Counted from the first letter of the stretch, positions 1-7,789 are shown. The stretch is DNA of 10,078 nt from Lysobacterales bacterium CG02_land_8_20_14_3_00_62_12 (GCA_002785585.1 PEUI01000073.1:1-10078); one strand, 5' to 3'. Notes: generated from the sequence alone by a model not told the origin. Program-made: numbers and translations.

Positions 1-76
1 TTGCAGGCGAACGAAAGTCCTGCGCAATCTGCGCAAGTTATTTCTGCGCAACGCCTTACCACGAAGAACCCCACTA
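1..76. other. Left-edge segment with three TGCGCAA copies; coding status unclear
   Basis: This segment precedes the first possible GTG start of the glycosyltransferase. The glycosyltransferase frame has no stop here, so it can be read through from outside the window as a basic leucine/arginine-rich stretch (VLRNLRKLFLRNALPRR), which would suit an interdomain linker. A different frame ends in a TAG at 75-77 that overlaps the GTG as TAGTG, which would suit an upstream gene ending there. The heptamer TGCGCAA occurs at 21-27, 30-36 and 45-51. Third-position GC is only around half in all three frames, so composition does not settle the question. Confidence 0.4.
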
Positions 77-3000
77 GTGCACGACACCCCTCCGCTTGCG
101 GCTGCGCTTTTTGGCGACAGCTTCCACCCCGGCGATTTGGATCGACTGCTGCCCGCGTTGTCGGCGGCCAGCCCGGTCTATTATCTTGGCCCGCCACTGG
201 CCGAGGACCTCCTCCAGCACGATGGCTTGCGGCCGCTACCGATGGCCGCCGATATGGCGAGCGCCATTGCGCGTTTGGAGCAGGCCGGCGTAGGCGGCGA
301 TGTCTGCTTGATCGCCGCCGATGCGCTACTACCCGCGCAGGCGCTGCCACGCCTGCTTGCCTGGTCTCTGGGGAGCTCGGCGGAAGTCATCTCACCGCTC
401 GGATCCGGCCTTGCGCTTGGCTTGCCACTGGTCGCGGGCAACGGTTCGGATCGACCAGCGGAGACCATCGATCAGCTCTGTTGTCTGCTCGCCGAGCGCG
501 TGCGGATTCCCACCCATCACTACCTGCCGCAGGCCGCTTTGTGGCGATCATCGGCGCGGCAGCAACTGGCCTTGGGCTGGCCCACGTTGCCCGCCGGGCA
601 GTTGCCGGATGCGGTCACCGCCGAATGTTGCCCGCAGATGTTCGTTGGACGCCGTGGTCCATCCATCACCGGCCCGGCGCTTGCGGAGGACCCGAAGCCA
701 ATCGCGCCGGACTCGCCCTTGAGTTGGCTGCAACTGCGCATCGCGGCGGTGGCGTCGCCGCCACCGTGCGCCTTGCCGGGTTTCGATGGCAAACCAGTGA
801 TTCTGCATGTGTTGCACGACTGGGGCGGCGGCGTCGAGCGATTCGTCCTCGACCTGGCCGCCGGTGATCGGCAACACACCCACCTGGCGCTGCAATCCCG
901 CGGCCAGTTTTCGCGTCGTTGTTACGGCGAATCGCTGCGGCTCGGCGTGGTTGGCGAGTCCGGCTTTTGGCCGATTCGGTCGTGGCCACTCGCCGCCACC
1001 ATTGCCGATACGGTGACCGCCGATGCCGGCTACCGGCAACTGCTGACGACGCTGATCAGCGATTTCAGTGTCAGTGCGGTGATCGTGTCGTCGCTGATTG
1101 GTCATAGCCTCGACGCCCTGCACTGCGGCCTGCCCACCACCTTCATTTGCCACGACTACTACCCACTATGGCCGGTGCTGCATGCCGATTTCGGCGATCC
1201 GTCATTGGCGTTCGACCCCGCCAGCATGGCCTCGGCACTGGCCGATGCCGATGCCAGCACGTCGCCTTTCCAATCCCAGGAAGTGCGCCATTGGAGCGCA
1301 TTGCGCGAACACTTTCTGGACGATCTGGTGCGCTACAAAATTGCCTTGGCGGCGCCCAGCGACTGCGTGCGCCGCAACTGGCTGCGGATCGCGCCAGTAT
1401 TGGCCGACAATCGTTTCGCGGTGATCCCGCACGGCTTGCGTCCATTTCCCGAGCCACCCCCAGCGCTCCCGCAAACCCAGCACGGTCGCCTGCGATTGCT
1501 GGTGCTGGGCCGCATCCAAGGCGGCAAGGCCGAGCAACTGTTGCACGCCGCAGTGGCCGACATCACCCGCTATGCCGATCTGTACCTGCTTGGTTGCGGT
1601 GCCGCCGGGCAGGCCTTTTTCGGCCAGGCCCACGTGCATGTGCTGCTCGACTATGACCGCGCCGCTTTGCCCGGACTGGTTGCCACGTTGCAGCCGGACG
1701 CCGCTCTGCTACCAGCTACCGTCGCCGAAAGTTTCAGCTACACCCTGAGTGAATTGTGGGCGCTCGGCGTGCCACCGATCGCTACCCGCCTGGGCAGTTT
1801 CGTCGAGCGCATTGCCGATGGTGTCAACGGTTTGCTCATCGCTCCCAATGCCGCGGCGATTGCTGATCTGCTGTCAAACCTGCACGCTGATCGCAGTGGC
1901 TTGCTGCGGATCGGCGAACATCTGCGCACGCAACCAGCGACGCGCATCAGCGACGCCCGCCGCGCCCACTTCGATTTGCTCGGTACCTTGGCCACCCCGG
2001 TGGCCGCACTGATCGCTGCAACCGCGACCACATTGACCGCGCCGATCCAACAGCTTGCCGCCGAACAACTGCGCTTGGAGTCAGCGCGCCAGCGCTTGCA
2101 ACAGCAGTTGGCCGAACAAATCGAGCTGGTTGAATCCCGCACCGAATGGGCGCTAAACAGCGTTCGCGAAGCCCGCAGCTTGCGCGTTCAAGCAACCGAG
2201 CTGCGTGCTACGCAGCAACGGCTCGAGACCACCATCGAGCAGCGTGAGGCCACCATCGAGCAGCTCGATGCCACCATCAAGCAGCGTACGGAATGGGCAA
2301 AATCACTGGACCAGGAAGTCAACCGCCTCGGCAACGAACTGCAATTGGCGCAGCAGCGCTATCAACGCCTGGAACAGGAGAAAGCCACAGCAGATGCCGG
2401 CTGGGCAGCAGAAGTTGCCCGCGTCGAGGGATTGCGACAAGACCTGCTGATGAGCACCTCCTGGCGCATTACCCGGCCGCTGCGTGGCATCGTTTCTGGT
2501 TTGCGCAACCTGCGCGCGCGCTGTCGTTATTGGGGCAACCGCTGGTTGGGTCTGCCACCGCGCGTGTTGAACAGTCTGCGCAGTCGGGGCATAAACGGCA
2601 CCATCGCCCGCGTGCAGCAGGCCCGGCCATCACTGCCAACGGCCATCGAACCGCCCGTGTTGACGGCCGTGCTGACCGCGCCCAACAGCGTAAGCCCAGG
2701 TTTCACCGTGCCCACCAGCACGGCGCCGCTGGCCAGCATCATCATCCCGGTTTACAACCAGTTTCCCTACACCCAGGCCTGTCTGCAATCGATCGCGGCC
2801 CATGCCGGGCGGCACGCTTTTGAAGTGATCGTGGTCGATGACTGCTCCAGCGACCACACCCGCGCCGGGCTGGCGCGGATTGGCGGCATCATCGCCCTCC
2901 ACAACGACCGCAATCTCGGCTTTATCGGCGCCTGCAATGCCGGTGCGGCGCGGGCCAGCGGTGAGTTTTTGCTGTTTCTCAACAACGATACCCAGGTCAC

Positions 3001-4606
3001 CAAGGGCTGGCTGGATCGTCTGCTGGATACTTTTTCAGAGCACCCGAACGTCGGCCTGGTCGGCGCCAAGCTGGTCTATCCCGATGGCCGTTTGCAAGAG
3101 GCCGGCGGCATCGTGTTTGCCGATGCTTCCGGCTGGAACTACGGCCGCTTCGCCGACCCCAGCGACCCCGCATTCAACTATGTCCGCGAAGTCGATTATT
3201 GCTCCGGCGCGGCGATTGCCATCCGCCGCGCTTTGTTCGAACAATTGGGCGGTTTCGACACCCGCTACAGGCCGGCTTATTACGAAGATACCGACCTCGC
3301 CTTTCAAGTACGCGCGTGCGGTTTGCGCGTGCTTTACCAGCCGGCCGCCACGGTCATCCACTTTGAGGGCATCACCGCCGGCACCGATACCGGCGCTGGC
3401 ATCAAGCGCTATCAAGTCGTCAACCAGCAAACCTTTGCCGAACGCTGGCGCACGGCGCTGGCGCAACAACCACGAGTTGGCACCACCATCACCCTGGCCC
3501 GCGAACACCGGGCGCGCGGCCGCCTGCTGATGATCGATGCAACGACGCCCGAGCCCGATAAAGATTCCGGTTCGGTCCGCTTGGTCAACCTGTTTCGTGC
3601 CCTGATCGAGCTCGGCTGGAAAGTCACTTTCACCACCGAAAACCGGGCTTACTGCGCGGGCTATACCGAACGCTTGCAACAGCTCGGTGTAGAAGTGCTG
3701 TATCACCCGTGGATCGGCGATCCGGTCAACTTCTTCAAAGCGACCGGATCGCTCTGGCAGGTGGTGATACTGAGCCGCCACTATGTCGCCGGTCCGCTGT
3801 TGCCGCTGGTGCGGCAGTACGCACCGCACGCACAGCTGGTGTTCGATACCGTTGACCTGCACTATCTGCGCGAACAACGCGCCGCCGAACTTGCCCAGCG
3901 CCCAGACTTGGTGCGTAGCGCTGCGAAAACCCAACTGGCGGAACTGCGGCTGGTCAGGGCCTGCGACCTCACTTTGGTAGTCAGTCCGGTGGAGCAAGCC
4001 TTGTTGCGGCAGGAAGTCCCCGGCGCACGCATCGAGGTACTGTCCAATGTCCACGCCGTGGTCGGCAGCCGCCGTTCGTTTGGCGAACGTCGCGACTTGT
4101 TTTTTGTCGGTGGTTTTCAGCACCAGCCCAACGTCGATGCGATGCACTGGTTCGTCGCCGACATCTGGCCGCTGATCGCCGAGCGCTTGCCGGGAGCATG
4201 TTTTCATATCGTCGGCAGTCGCATGCCGGCATCGATCACGGCGCTGGCCTCGGATCGGGTGCTCGCCACCGGTTTTGTCGAATCACTGGACGCTTATCTC
4301 GATGGCTGCCGACTCTCGGTTGCACCGCTGCGCTTCGGCGCTGGCGTCAAGGGCAAAGTCAATCAGAGCATGGCCTACGGCCAGCCGGTGGTGGCAACGA
4401 CGTTGGCTGCCGAGGGCATGTACCTGCAACCCGAAGCCGACGTATTGATCGCCGATACTGCCGCCGACTTCGCGGCGCAGGTGCTGCGGCTTTATCAGGA
4501 TGAAGCGTTGTGGCAACGGCTGTCGCAGGGCGGCCTGGTCAACGTTGAACAACATTTTTCTTTCGCCGCCGCCAAACAGGCCTTGTCCGGGTGCCTAACA
4601 CCATGA
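77..4606 (+). CDS. Multi-domain glycosyltransferase (degenerate GT2-like, GT4, coiled coil, GT2, GT4-like)
   Basis: This 1509-residue protein (from GTG 77) most likely transfers several sugars during surface polysaccharide or glycoprotein synthesis at the cytoplasmic face of the membrane. Residues 1-160 resemble a worn GT-A fold. Residues 240-640 form a GT4 (GT-B) domain, with GGGVE at 250-254, a GRIQGGK phosphate-loop-like segment at 478-484 and an E-x7-E pair at E551/E559. Residues 655-790 are a glutamine/glutamate-rich coiled coil with repeated RTEWA, closed by the SWRITRPLR motif (795-803) common in such proteins. Residues 885-1125 are a GT2 domain with IIIPVYN, DD at 921-922, a DxD-like NND at 969-971 and YYEDTD at 1068-1073. 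Residues 1148-1509 are a second GT-B domain with FGAGVKGK at 1420-1427. No signal peptide or membrane segment is seen. The start is uncertain: there is no good ribosome-binding site before the GTG and the frame is open upstream. Acceptor and donor sugars cannot be told. Confidence 0.9.
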   Translation: MHDTPPLAAALFGDSFHPGDLDRLLPALSAASPVYYLGPPLAEDLLQHDGLRPLPMAADMASAIARLEQAGVGGDVCLIAADALLPAQALPRLLAWSLGSSAEVISPLGSGLALGLPLVAGNGSDRPAETIDQLCCLLAERVRIPTHHYLPQAALWRSSARQQLALGWPTLPAGQLPDAVTAECCPQMFVGRRGPSITGPALAEDPKPIAPDSPLSWLQLRIAAVASPPPCALPGFDGKPVILHVLHDWGGGVERFVLDLAAGDRQHTHLALQSRGQFSRRCYGESLRLGVVGESGFWPIRSWPLAATIADTVTADAGYRQLLTTLISDFSVSAVIVSSLIGHSLDALHCGLPTTFICHDYYPLWPVLHADFGDPSLAFDPASMASALADADASTSPFQSQEVRHWSALREHFLDDLVRYKIALAAPSDCVRRNWLRIAPVLADNRFAVIPHGLRPFPEPPPALPQTQHGRLRLLVLGRIQGGKAEQLLHAAVADITRYADLYLLGCGAAGQAFFGQAHVHVLLDYDRAALPGLVATLQPDAALLPATVAESFSYTLSELWALGVPPIATRLGSFVERIADGVNGLLIAPNAAAIADLLSNLHADRSGLLRIGEHLRTQPATRISDARRAHFDLLGTLATPVAALIAATATTLTAPIQQLAAEQLRLESARQRLQQQLAEQIELVESRTEWALNSVREARSLRVQATELRATQQRLETTIEQREATIEQLDATIKQRTEWAKSLDQEVNRLGNELQLAQQRYQRLEQEKATADAGWAAEVARVEGLRQDLLMSTSWRITRPLRGIVSGLRNLRARCRYWGNRWLGLPPRVLNSLRSRGINGTIARVQQARPSLPTAIEPPVLTAVLTAPNSVSPGFTVPTSTAPLASIIIPVYNQFPYTQACLQSIAAHAGRHAFEVIVVDDCSSDHTRAGLARIGGIIALHNDRNLGFIGACNAGAARASGEFLLFLNNDTQVTKGWLDRLLDTFSEHPNVGLVGAKLVYPDGRLQEAGGIVFADASGWNYGRFADPSDPAFNYVREVDYCSGAAIAIRRALFEQLGGFDTRYRPAYYEDTDLAFQVRACGLRVLYQPAATVIHFEGITAGTDTGAGIKRYQVVNQQTFAERWRTALAQQPRVGTTITLAREHRARGRLLMIDATTPEPDKDSGSVRLVNLFRALIELGWKVTFTTENRAYCAGYTERLQQLGVEVLYHPWIGDPVNFFKATGSLWQVVILSRHYVAGPLLPLVRQYAPHAQLVFDTVDLHYLREQRAAELAQRPDLVRSAAKTQLAELRLVRACDLTLVVSPVEQALLRQEVPGARIEVLSNVHAVVGSRRSFGERRDLFFVGGFQHQPNVDAMHWFVADIWPLIAERLPGACFHIVGSRMPASITALASDRVLATGFVESLDAYLDGCRLSVAPLRFGAGVKGKVNQSMAYGQPVVATTLAAEGMYLQPEADVLIADTAADFAAQVLRLYQDEALWQRLSQGGLVNVEQHFSFAAAKQALSGCLTP
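2229..2292 (+). repeat. Degenerate in-frame repeat coding coiled-coil ATIEQ-type units
   Basis: Within the coiled coil, the unit accaccatcgagcagc recurs three times with small changes (TTIEQRE, ATIEQLD, ATIKQRT). Each unit adds one heptad of coil, so duplications here would lengthen the spacer between the GT4 and GT2 domains without breaking the frame. This is seen directly in the sequence; the length-variation idea is inference. Confidence 0.6.
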
Positions 4607-4812
4607 GCAGCTTGACTATTTTTCTCAACGGCAAACCCCTGCCGATCAGCCCAGGCCAAACAGTCAGCGATTTGCTGCAACAACTCGGCCTCACCGAGCA
4701 ACGCGTTGCCGTCGAAGTCAATCGCTGCATCGTCGCGCGCAGCCAGCATGCCAGCACGCTGCTCCATCCAGAGGATCGCGTCGAAATTGTGCGGGCGATT
4801 GGCGGCGGCTAG
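4603..4812 (+). CDS. thiS: Sulfur carrier protein ThiS
   Basis: This 69-residue ubiquitin-fold protein carries the sulfur used to build the thiazole ring of thiamine. In the known pathway ThiF adenylates its C-terminal glycine, a thiocarboxylate forms there, and ThiG consumes it. Evidence is the typical small size, the N-terminal strand LTIFLNGKPLPI, the TVSDLLQQLGL helix, VAVEVNRCIVARSQHA, and the terminal AIGGG, the form known from pseudomonad ThiS. The ATG at 4603 is chosen because it overlaps the glycosyltransferase TGA as ATGA, which suggests translational coupling. A GTG at 4591 would add four residues that do not fit the family. No thiG follows, although thiS-thiG is the usual order in gammaproteobacteria. 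MoaD is a less likely alternative, since the body and C-terminus match ThiS better. Confidence 0.93.
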   Translation: MSSLTIFLNGKPLPISPGQTVSDLLQQLGLTEQRVAVEVNRCIVARSQHASTLLHPEDRVEIVRAIGGG

Positions 4813-4830
4813 TTTTGTGTTGCCTTCTGT

Positions 4831-4883
4831 TTGGAACTTATCTTGAGATTTAAGTCTTCGTAGATGGACGCAGGCAGTTCCAA
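4831..4883. repeat. Inverted repeat TTGGAACT / AGTTCCAA
   Basis: A perfect 8-bp inverted repeat has arms at 4831-4838 and 4876-4883 and encloses 37 bases. It begins 19 bases after the thiS stop and could form the base of a larger RNA structure in the thiS 3' region. Confidence 0.5.
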
Positions 4884-4890
4884 GAGAGTC

Positions 4891-4919
4891 CGATCAGGGA
4901 CGGCGAGTAGTACTGATCG
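4891..4919. repeat. Inverted repeat CGATCAG / CTGATCG
   Basis: A perfect 7-bp inverted repeat has arms at 4891-4897 and 4913-4919 around a 15-base loop. It lies directly after the larger inverted repeat at 4831-4883, so the two would stack as consecutive stem-loops. Confidence 0.5.
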
Positions 4920-4960
4920 TGCATGGCCGCCTGACGAAGCGAGACTACCGATAGCTTGCC

Positions 4961-5026
4961 CTCGCTGCGCGAGTGGGTCGGTCCCTGCGGGACTTCCGAA
5001 GACTTTCACTCGCTCCGCGAGCGAGT
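4961..5026. repeat. Cluster of three tight hairpins
   Basis: Three perfect stem-loops follow each other within 66 bases: CTCGC-tgc-GCGAG at 4961-4973, GTCCC-tgc-GGGAC at 4981-4993, and ACTCGCT-ccgcg-AGCGAGT at 5008-5026. The first two share a TGC loop. The first and third share the CTCGC/GCGAG arm, so alternative pairings between them are possible. The pattern resembles REP-like dispersed palindromes of gammaproteobacteria, but membership in a family cannot be judged from one copy. Confidence 0.55.
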
Positions 5027-5131
5027 CGTCCCGGTGAAACTCCTGAGAGCCAAAACCGCCTTCAACCGCGACCAAAACCCGGCAAACCGGCCCACGGCGT
5101 GATCCGCTTGGCGAAATCCAGTCCGGGAGCC

Positions 5132-5160
5132 GTGCCGCTCGCCGGGATGCCCGCTACAAT
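5132..5160 (+). promoter_or_regulatory. Candidate sigma-70 promoter for the kinase gene
   Basis: TACAAT at 5155-5160 is a good -10 hexamer. Seventeen bases upstream is a weak -35 candidate, GTGCCG at 5132-5137 (3 of 6 matches to TTGACA). Transcription would begin near 5167, only about 8 bases before a TTG codon and about 23 before the preferred GTG. The message would therefore have a very short leader. Confidence 0.45.
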
Positions 5161-5189
5161 CCGGCCATTGCGCATTGAGTCCCAATCAA

Positions 5190-7766
5190 GTGATCCAGGT
5201 TCCCGGTTACTTAATCAAACGTGAAGTCGGCGTCGGTGGCATGGCGATGGTCTACCTCGCCGTGCAGACCTCGCTGGAGCGCGAAGTGGCGCTCAAGGTG
5301 ATGAACCCGGCGATGGTCTCGGACCCGAGTTTCTCGCGCCGCTTCATGCAGGAAGCGCGCACCTTGGCGTCGTTGGCGCATCCGAATATCGTCGCCGTTT
5401 ACGATGTCGGTATTACCGAAGAAAAGCTGCACTATTTTTCGATGCAGCACCTGCCCAACGGCGATTTTCTCAAGCGCATCCGCAACGGCGCGCCGGAAGC
5501 CGAAATCCTGCGGGTATTGGCCGGCGTTGCCCGCGCCCTCGGCTATGCCCACCAGCGCGGCTTTGTGCATCGCGATGTGGCGCCGGGCAACGTGCTGTTC
5601 GATATCAACGACAACCCGGTGTTAACCGACTTCGGCATCGCCCGGGCGGTGACCAAGAGTTCCCGCATCACCAATGCCGGCGTCAGTGTCGGTACCAGCC
5701 ATTACATGAGCCCGGAACAAGCCCGCGGCAGCGATGTCGATGGCCGCTCCGATGTTTATTCGCTCGGCGCGCTGACGTTCGAGGCGATTACCGGCAGTCC
5801 GCCCTACGATGGTGAAGACGGTTTTGCCATCGCCTATGCGCATGTGTTCGAGCCGGTGCCCAGGCTGCCCGACAATAAGCAGCATTGGCAAACGCTGATC
5901 GACCGCGCGATGGCCAAAGATCCGGCGGATCGTTTCCAGAATACCGACGAATTTCTCGCCGAGCTGACCCACATTCAGTCGCGCATCGGCGGCGCTGGCG
6001 CAGCCGCCAAGCCCACCCCGGTCGAGCCGCCGACGCAACCAATGACCGCTTTGCCAACCTTGCGCGGCGCCGCGATTGCCCAGTCGGCGCCGACGCCACC
6101 GCCGAAGTCGAAGCCAGCGGTGTTGATCATGCCCGGCGCGGCGACCGAGGCGCTGAGCGCCGATGCCCTCGCCGCCGCACAAAAAGAAACCCAAAGAAAC
6201 CTGCGGCCACCGCCAGCACTGATCGCGGCGGCGGTCGCCACGGGCGCAACCTCAGCCACCGTGCCACCGAAGCCGACCAGCGACGCCACGCCGTCCACTG
6301 TCCAAAAATCCAGACTGCCCTGGATCATCGCAGCGCTGGTGGTACTCGGCGTCGTTCTCGTCGGCGCTGGCATTTGGCAACAGCACCGCAGCGCAGCCGC
6401 GCTGGCGCCGGCCGCCACCGTGGCCGAAGGCAACCCGACGCCGACCGTCGAATCACCGCCAAGCGCGCCATCGCCGTTGGCCACCATTGCTGATGCTGCG
6501 GATGCCGCCGATGCCGATGCCGATGCGCCAGCGGAGCCGCTTGGCGTTGGTGCTGACGACGCCATCCTCGACCCCGAGCAGGAAGCCCAGCGCCGCCTTG
6601 CCATCGAGACCACGGTCATCGATCCGGTCGCCGCCCTGCTGCGTTGGGGGCGCGCCGATATCGCCGCACAACGACTGAGCCAGCCAGCCGGCCGCAATGC
6701 CACCGAGCGTTTTCGGCTGGCGCTGAAAATTGAGCCGAACAACGCCGAAGCCAAACTCGGACTGGTCAACACCGGGCGCGCCTACGCCGCCATCGCCGAG
6801 CAGCAACTGGCCAACGGCAATATTGCTGCGTGGATGGAAAACTCCGCGCGTGCCATCAACACCGCCGGCAGCTTCGACAGCGATGGCGACCTCAGCTCCC
6901 ACTACGAACAGCAACGCACTGCGCTGCTGACGCAAGCGCTGAATGAGGGCGCCCGCGCCATTGCCGCCTGGAACGAAGCCGACGCCAAGGCCGCCTTCGA
7001 ACGTGCGCTGGTGCTCGCGCCGAGCCATCCGGCAGCACTGGCCGGCCTCAAGCAGGCCGGCGGCATCGGCAAGCCCGGCTACGTATTCAGTGACCCGGTG
7101 GGCAATCAACCCGGGCCAAGCCTGCGCATCATCAACAGCGGCGGCAAGCGCTTGGCGGTGGCAGAAACCGAAACCACGGTGGCAGCGTTTGGCCGCTTCT
7201 GGACGGCGGCTGGCGCCAGTGGTCGCAGCAAACGGCCGGCCTGCCGCGACCGCGAATCTTCTTTCCGCAGTTCGCGCAGCCGCAGTTGGCAAAGTCCCGG
7301 CTTCGAGCAGAGCGGCGATCACCCGGTGGTCTGCGTCGATTGGGGCGACGCCAAGGCCTACGCCGATTGGTTGAGCAAATCCACCGGCAAACGCTATCGA
7401 CTACTCAGCGCTGCCGAATGGTCCGCGCTCGCCAAAACGGCAGCCGATGGCGCCGATTGCACCGCCAATATCGGCGACCAGAGCTTTGACCAGAAATTTC
7501 ACGACCGCAGCAGCCTCAACTGCAACGATAGTCACGCCACCACCGCGCCGGTGCGTCGATTCGGCGCCACTGCGGGCTTTTACGGCATCGCTGGCAACGT
7601 TCGTGAGTGGGTCGCAGGTTGTGCCTCCGGCTGCCGTAAACACACCGTGATGGGTAGCTCCTGGGCCAGCACCACGGGCGAATTGCTGCCATCGCAGCAC
7701 GATAATTTTGACGGCGAGTCCGGCTTCAATACGGTCGGGTTTCGGGTTGCCCGCGAAATTGATTGA
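5190..7766 (+). CDS. Transmembrane Ser/Thr protein kinase with periplasmic TPR-like and FGE/SUMF1-like domains
   Basis: This protein has 858 residues counted from GTG 5190. Residues 1-265 are a Hanks-type kinase in the cytoplasm: glycine loop G14/G16/G17, ATP lysine K36, helix-C glutamate E55, catalytic-loop D129 and N134, DFG at 147-149, SPE at 174-176 and D188. The catalytic loop reads HRDVAPGN, with A131 where most Ser/Thr kinases have lysine. A Pro/Ala-rich linker leads to one membrane helix (about 377-397), then an Asp/Ala repeat (435-447), TPR-like helices (about 460-635) and an FGE-sulfatase-family domain (about 640-858) with DHPVVCVDW, GNVREW and GFRV. That domain holds six cysteines (685, 715, 757, 778, 811, 815), an even number suited to periplasmic disulfides. 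The usual RGGSW motif is MGSSW, so it is probably a binding or sensing module rather than an oxidase. GTG 5190 is preferred because kinases of this type begin just before the PGY segment; TTG 5175 is possible and neither has a clear ribosome-binding site. The FHA gene downstream is a likely partner. Confidence 0.93.
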   Translation: MIQVPGYLIKREVGVGGMAMVYLAVQTSLEREVALKVMNPAMVSDPSFSRRFMQEARTLASLAHPNIVAVYDVGITEEKLHYFSMQHLPNGDFLKRIRNGAPEAEILRVLAGVARALGYAHQRGFVHRDVAPGNVLFDINDNPVLTDFGIARAVTKSSRITNAGVSVGTSHYMSPEQARGSDVDGRSDVYSLGALTFEAITGSPPYDGEDGFAIAYAHVFEPVPRLPDNKQHWQTLIDRAMAKDPADRFQNTDEFLAELTHIQSRIGGAGAAAKPTPVEPPTQPMTALPTLRGAAIAQSAPTPPPKSKPAVLIMPGAATEALSADALAAAQKETQRNLRPPPALIAAAVATGATSATVPPKPTSDATPSTVQKSRLPWIIAALVVLGVVLVGAGIWQQHRSAAALAPAATVAEGNPTPTVESPPSAPSPLATIADAADAADADADAPAEPLGVGADDAILDPEQEAQRRLAIETTVIDPVAALLRWGRADIAAQRLSQPAGRNATERFRLALKIEPNNAEAKLGLVNTGRAYAAIAEQQLANGNIAAWMENSARAINTAGSFDSDGDLSSHYEQQRTALLTQALNEGARAIAAWNEADAKAAFERALVLAPSHPAALAGLKQAGGIGKPGYVFSDPVGNQPGPSLRIINSGGKRLAVAETETTVAAFGRFWTAAGASGRSKRPACRDRESSFRSSRSRSWQSPGFEQSGDHPVVCVDWGDAKAYADWLSKSTGKRYRLLSAAEWSALAKTAADGADCTANIGDQSFDQKFHDRSSLNCNDSHATTAPVRRFGATAGFYGIAGNVREWVAGCASGCRKHTVMGSSWASTTGELLPSQHDNFDGESGFNTVGFRVAREID
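6492..6527 (+). repeat. In-frame GATGCC microrepeat coding Asp-Ala linker
   Basis: A run of gat-gcn codons (gatgccgccgatgccgatgc and neighbours) encodes alternating Asp and Ala just outside the predicted membrane helix of the kinase. Near-identical 6-base units are prone to slippage, which would change linker length in steps of two residues without frameshift. The repeat is seen; the variability is inference. Confidence 0.6.
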
Positions 7767-7789
7767 AGCCCCCGAGCGCATCGTTAAGC

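Larger units (their letters stand above)
4813..5174. other. Intergenic region rich in short inverted repeats
   Basis: No convincing gene is seen in this stretch of about 360 bp between thiS and the kinase. It is built from a series of short perfect inverted repeats (4831-4883, 4891-4919, 4961-4973, 4981-4993 and 5008-5026), followed by about 120 bp without clear structure and a TACAAT box at 5155-5160. The hairpin density and the chance open frame on the minus strand suggest a dispersed intergenic repeat or a structured RNA. No run of T follows any hairpin, so an intrinsic terminator for thiS is not evident. Confidence 0.55.

Noticed and set aside
1..867. Open frame of 288 codons on the + strand from TTG 1
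   Set aside because: It overlaps the glycosyltransferase out of frame, is Arg/Ala-rich as expected of a shifted GC-rich frame, and has no recognisable domain.
3035..4207. Open frame of 390 codons on the minus strand
   Set aside because: It lies wholly inside the GT2 and second GT-B domains, whose motifs are intact on the + strand. Its translation shows no family and reflects the high GC content.
4809..5075. 88-codon open frame on the minus strand across the thiS-kinase gap
   Set aside because: The translation follows the inverted repeats and shows no known family. Repeats of this type often leave spurious open frames. It also has no clear ribosome-binding site.
6489..6530. GATGCC run as a CRISPR or mobile-element signature
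   Set aside because: It is in frame inside the kinase gene and codes a simple Asp/Ala linker; there are no spacers or terminal repeats. No transposase or integrase gene, tRNA or rRNA was recognised in the window.
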